From assembly GCA_019057975.1 (NCBI GenBank), contig JAHLWJ010000235.1, positions 1 through 6,954 on the forward strand: a DNA stretch of 6,954 nucleotides. The letters run 5' to 3'. The notes below the pieces were generated by a model that saw nothing but the letters and a program-made list of their open reading frames with translations, searched no databases and had not been told where the DNA came from. Below are positions 4,522-6,954 of the stretch, piece after piece. This DNA comes from Promethearchaeota archaeon. GTDB lineage: Archaea > Asgardarchaeota > Lokiarchaeia > Sigynarchaeales > SOKP01. A program made the translations under genes and the position numbers. Within the stretch, counting starts at the first letter, position 1. Every line of letters begins with the position of its first letter.

Positions 4522-6954
4522 ATGAGTTTTGAATTATTGAAGAAAGAAATTATTGATGCTGGACTGTGTCAAGGATGTGGACTATGTGTTGGATCGTGTA
4601 AACACATAGAAATGGAGATTCTACGCCCAACAATTAAAGATTATTGTATTCTTGAAAGAGATGGACAAGATTGTGGTAAATGCTACCAGGGTTGCCCGCA
4701 GGTTATTCAGAAAAAATTTGAGCAAAAGCAACCAAAAGCTATTTATTCATTAAGAAGCAAAAATCCTGAAATATTAGCAAAAGCAGCAAATGGTGGTGTT
4801 GTCACCACATTAGCTAAGAATTTATTAGAAAGTCAATCACTTGCCGAAATTGTGATGGTCCAAGATGTTGAGGAAAAACCTCAAGCTGATATTGTTTCTG
4901 ATCCAGATAAAGTTGTACAAACAGCAGGGGTTGTCTATGGTCGCTCAGGAGTTCTAGAAAAATTAGTAGATTTAGTAGGAGAGACTTTCGAACCAGTAGG
5001 GATTGTCGGAGTTCCGTGTGAAATGCGAGGTGCTGCTGAACTGGAAGTTGATATGAATCGAGATATACTAAAAATTGGCTTATTTTGCAATTCACATATG
5101 AGAACCGAGCAAACTGATAAGGGATTGGTATGTTCTCCCTGTTGTAATGGTTGTCCTTCAGGTGTAAACGCCCAGGGATATATTTCTTTAATAAGACAGG
5201 GAGAATATCAAGAAGCAGTAGATTTAATTCGAGAAAATAATCCACTTCCGTCTATATGTGGAAGAGTTTGTACAAATGAATGTGAGCATGCATGTACTTT
5301 AATTGGAGATGATCATCCAGTAGCAATTCGGGAATTAAAGAAATTTGTCACCGAATGGGAAATTGAACAATCGAAAAAGACTGTTTCAAAATCTAAGAGT
5401 AAAACTAAAAAGAATGCAAAAAAGGTTGCAATTATTGGATCCGGCCCAGCTGGATTGACAGCAGGATACTTTTTGAAAGGAATGGGGCATGCACCAACTA
5501 TTTTTGAAAAAACAGATCAGACAGGAGGAATGCTGAGATTTGGAGTACCACAATTTAGATTACCTAACTATATATTAGATTATGATGTAAATATGATTAA
5601 AAACTCTGGAGTCGAAATTGTTCTTAATAAGCCATTAGGGCCAGAAATGACTATTGATGATTTAAAAAATGATGGATTTGAAGCAATATTCATAGCTACT
5701 GGTCAATATAAACCTCGAACATTGCATCTAGAAGGAGAAGATCTGCCCAATGTACACGTAGCAATTAAATATCTTATGGATCGAAAATATCGGTACTGGA
5801 AAAATAAAGAAGAATTCAAGGGAAAAACGTTAGGAATAATTGGTGGAGGCTCTGTTGCAGTAGATGTTGCTCAAACAGCTCTCAGATTGGGTGCTAGTAA
5901 AGTTCATCTTGTTGATATTATGTCTGAAGAACAACTTGAATTAGTATTAAAAGAAATCCCTGAAAATGAAATTGAGTTTATGGAACATCACTTCACTACA
6001 TCAACTTCAAAAATTACTCAGAGTGATGATGAAAAATTATTATTAAATTGTTATAAAATTAAATGGGGAACTCCTGATGAAACTGGGAGAAGACCATTGA
6101 ATAAAGTCAAAGGTTCTGATTATAAAATCCCAATAGATTCTATTGTAATTGCGGTAGGTCAAGCTGTAGATTTTGATCAAATTGACATTGCTACAGATAA
6201 TAAACTAGAAAAAGAACGAAATAAGATTAAAGTAAATGAGGTCACATTTGAAACGAACATCCCAGGAGTATTTGCTGGGGGAGACATTATTAATAACTCG
6301 AAAGCAGTTGCAATCGCTGCAATCGCACATGGAAAAGAGGCTGCAATTTCACTTGACAGATATCTTAAAGGTGAGAGTTTAATAGAAGGAAGGTATAAGC
6401 AAGATAAAATGTTTTTTAGAGGTCCTAAGAAACCACCAAAAGATTATTCACCAAAACCAGAAACATTAGATGATGCCACTGAAGAAATAGCTTGGAGTTT
6501 TGAAGAAATAGATCAAATGTTTGATGAAGAAATGGCTCTACAAGAAGCACGTAGATGTCTGAGCTGTAATCATTTCTGCTCCCATTGCCAAGATTTTCCT
6601 GCTATTTATTCTGATTTAACTGCGGGTGAAGTTGGATCTCAAAAAGGGTACACAACAGTGGTAGTATGGACTGACAAGGGAAAAGAGATCGTAGAGACCG
6701 CAATTAAAAATGGCTTATTTGAAGAGGGGGAAGTAAATGAGGAAGAATTAAGTAAAGCAATTAATCTTAAATCAAAAAGAGAGCTCTTAACTTTTGAAAA
6801 GACACCAAGACAACAAGTTCTAGATTATATTACTCTTCAAGGTCCAACTACAATTAGCGATATGACTGAAAATTTAAATTTAGAACCTATAAAAGTACGA
6901 TATGAAGCCCTTCGATTAACCCAATTAATGCAAGTCGAGATGAAGGTTGATCCA
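4522..6954 (+). CDS. FrhB/GltD nested fusion: F420-dehydrogenase beta subunit split by an FAD/NAD(P) oxidoreductase module, 3'-partial
   Basis: The frame is open for 811 codons to the window edge, with no stop. Residues 1-193 resemble the N-terminal part of FrhB/FpoF, which oxidises or reduces coenzyme F420: Fe-S cysteines 16/19/22/26 and 42/51/54/58, then ANGGVVT (89-95), YGRS (139-142), GVPCEM (163-168) and IGLFC (185-189). A full GltD-like module follows: Cys-rich Fer4_20-type domain (Cys204, 207, 208, 211, 246, 250, 254, 258; GRVC), Lys-rich linker (about 283-301), FAD motif GSGPAGL (306-312), GGMLRFGVP (335-343), second nucleotide motif GGGSVAVD (441-448), FAGGD (584-588) and EARRCLSC (675-682). 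FrhB then resumes: CSHCQDF (686-692), GEVGSQKGYTTVVV (702-715). Residues 761-811 look like a winged helix. It follows the hydrogenase-small-subunit gene by 2 nt. It probably oxidises F420H2 and/or NAD(P)H and feeds MvhD-HdrA; direction and substrates are inferred. Confidence 0.88.
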   Translation, partial: MSFELLKKEIIDAGLCQGCGLCVGSCKHIEMEILRPTIKDYCILERDGQDCGKCYQGCPQVIQKKFEQKQPKAIYSLRSKNPEILAKAANGGVVTTLAKNLLESQSLAEIVMVQDVEEKPQADIVSDPDKVVQTAGVVYGRSGVLEKLVDLVGETFEPVGIVGVPCEMRGAAELEVDMNRDILKIGLFCNSHMRTEQTDKGLVCSPCCNGCPSGVNAQGYISLIRQGEYQEAVDLIRENNPLPSICGRVCTNECEHACTLIGDDHPVAIRELKKFVTEWEIEQSKKTVSKSKSKTKKNAKKVAIIGSGPAGLTAGYFLKGMGHAPTIFEKTDQTGGMLRFGVPQFRLPNYILDYDVNMIKNSGVEIVLNKPLGPEMTIDDLKNDGFEAIFIATGQYKPRTLHLEGEDLPNVHVAIKYLMDRKYRYWKNKEEFKGKTLGIIGGGSVAVDVAQTALRLGASKVHLVDIMSEEQLELVLKEIPENEIEFMEHHFTTSTSKITQSDDEKLLLNCYKIKWGTPDETGRRPLNKVKGSDYKIPIDSIVIAVGQAVDFDQIDIATDNKLEKERNKIKVNEVTFETNIPGVFAGGDIINNSKAVAIAAIAHGKEAAISLDRYLKGESLIEGRYKQDKMFFRGPKKPPKDYSPKPETLDDATEEIAWSFEEIDQMFDEEMALQEARRCLSCNHFCSHCQDFPAIYSDLTAGEVGSQKGYTTVVVWTDKGKEIVETAIKNGLFEEGEVNEEELSKAINLKSKRELLTFEKTPRQQVLDYITLQGPTTISDMTENLNLEPIKVRYEALRLTQLMQVEMKVDP

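Noticed and set aside
5100..5131. FrhB/GltD junction as a frameshift or assembly artefact
   Set aside because: The frame is continuous through both junctions, base composition does not change visibly, and FrhB sequence resumes in frame downstream. This favours a real nested fusion, although read mapping would be the decisive check.
4814..5245. Reverse-strand open frame of 143 codons
   Set aside because: It lies opposite the FrhB part of the fusion gene, whose forward frame has clear conserved motifs. The reverse product is Leu/Gln/Tyr-rich with no family signature.
1..6954. CRISPR arrays, tRNA/rRNA genes, insertion sequences, long repeats, terminators or promoters
   Set aside because: None could be recognised. 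The window is almost entirely coding on one strand, with gaps of at most two bases between genes.

Overview
This AT-rich window carries one tightly packed, single-strand operon segment with five genes and no intergenic stretch. In order these are hdrB (5' end cut off by the window edge), hdrA, mvhD, a NiFe-hydrogenase small-subunit-like gene (MvhG/FrhG family), and a very long FrhB/GltD-type flavin and iron-sulfur fusion gene that runs off the right edge without a stop. Genes are separated by 1-2 nt or overlap by 4-11 nt, and every visible start is preceded by a purine-rich Shine-Dalgarno sequence. This points to one transcript and one protein complex.

The gene families (HdrA/HdrB, MvhD, MvhG/FrhG, FrhB) are typical of strictly anaerobic archaea, and also occur in some anaerobic bacteria. 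The AT-rich, lysine-rich coding style, the Lys/Glu-rich extensions and the long fusion protein would fit an uncultured anaerobic archaeon, for example an Asgard or related lineage. No rRNA or tRNA is present, so this assignment is inference only.

Region by region: bases 1-813 encode the HdrB heterodisulfide-reductase-type catalytic subunit, with both CCG motifs recognisable. Bases 815-2845 encode HdrA, the flavin-bifurcating core. Bases 2842-3294 encode MvhD, the [2Fe-2S] linker that normally passes electrons from a hydrogenase or formate dehydrogenase into HdrA. Bases 3284-4519 encode a hydrogenase small-subunit-like iron-sulfur relay with an unusual C-terminal extension. Bases 4522-6954 encode a protein in which a complete GltD-like FAD/NAD(P) oxidoreductase with its own Fe-S domain sits inside a split FrhB (F420-dehydrogenase) domain, followed by a possible winged-helix tail.

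Together they suggest a soluble Hdr-type electron bifurcating or confurcating complex. Its electron input is apparently not the usual hydrogenase large subunit, which is not seen here. Instead it appears to be a dual F420 and/or NAD(P)H module feeding an orphan hydrogenase small subunit, then MvhD and HdrA, with HdrB reducing a disulfide or similar acceptor. The FrhB/GltD nested fusion and the small subunit without an adjacent large subunit are the parts most worth attention.
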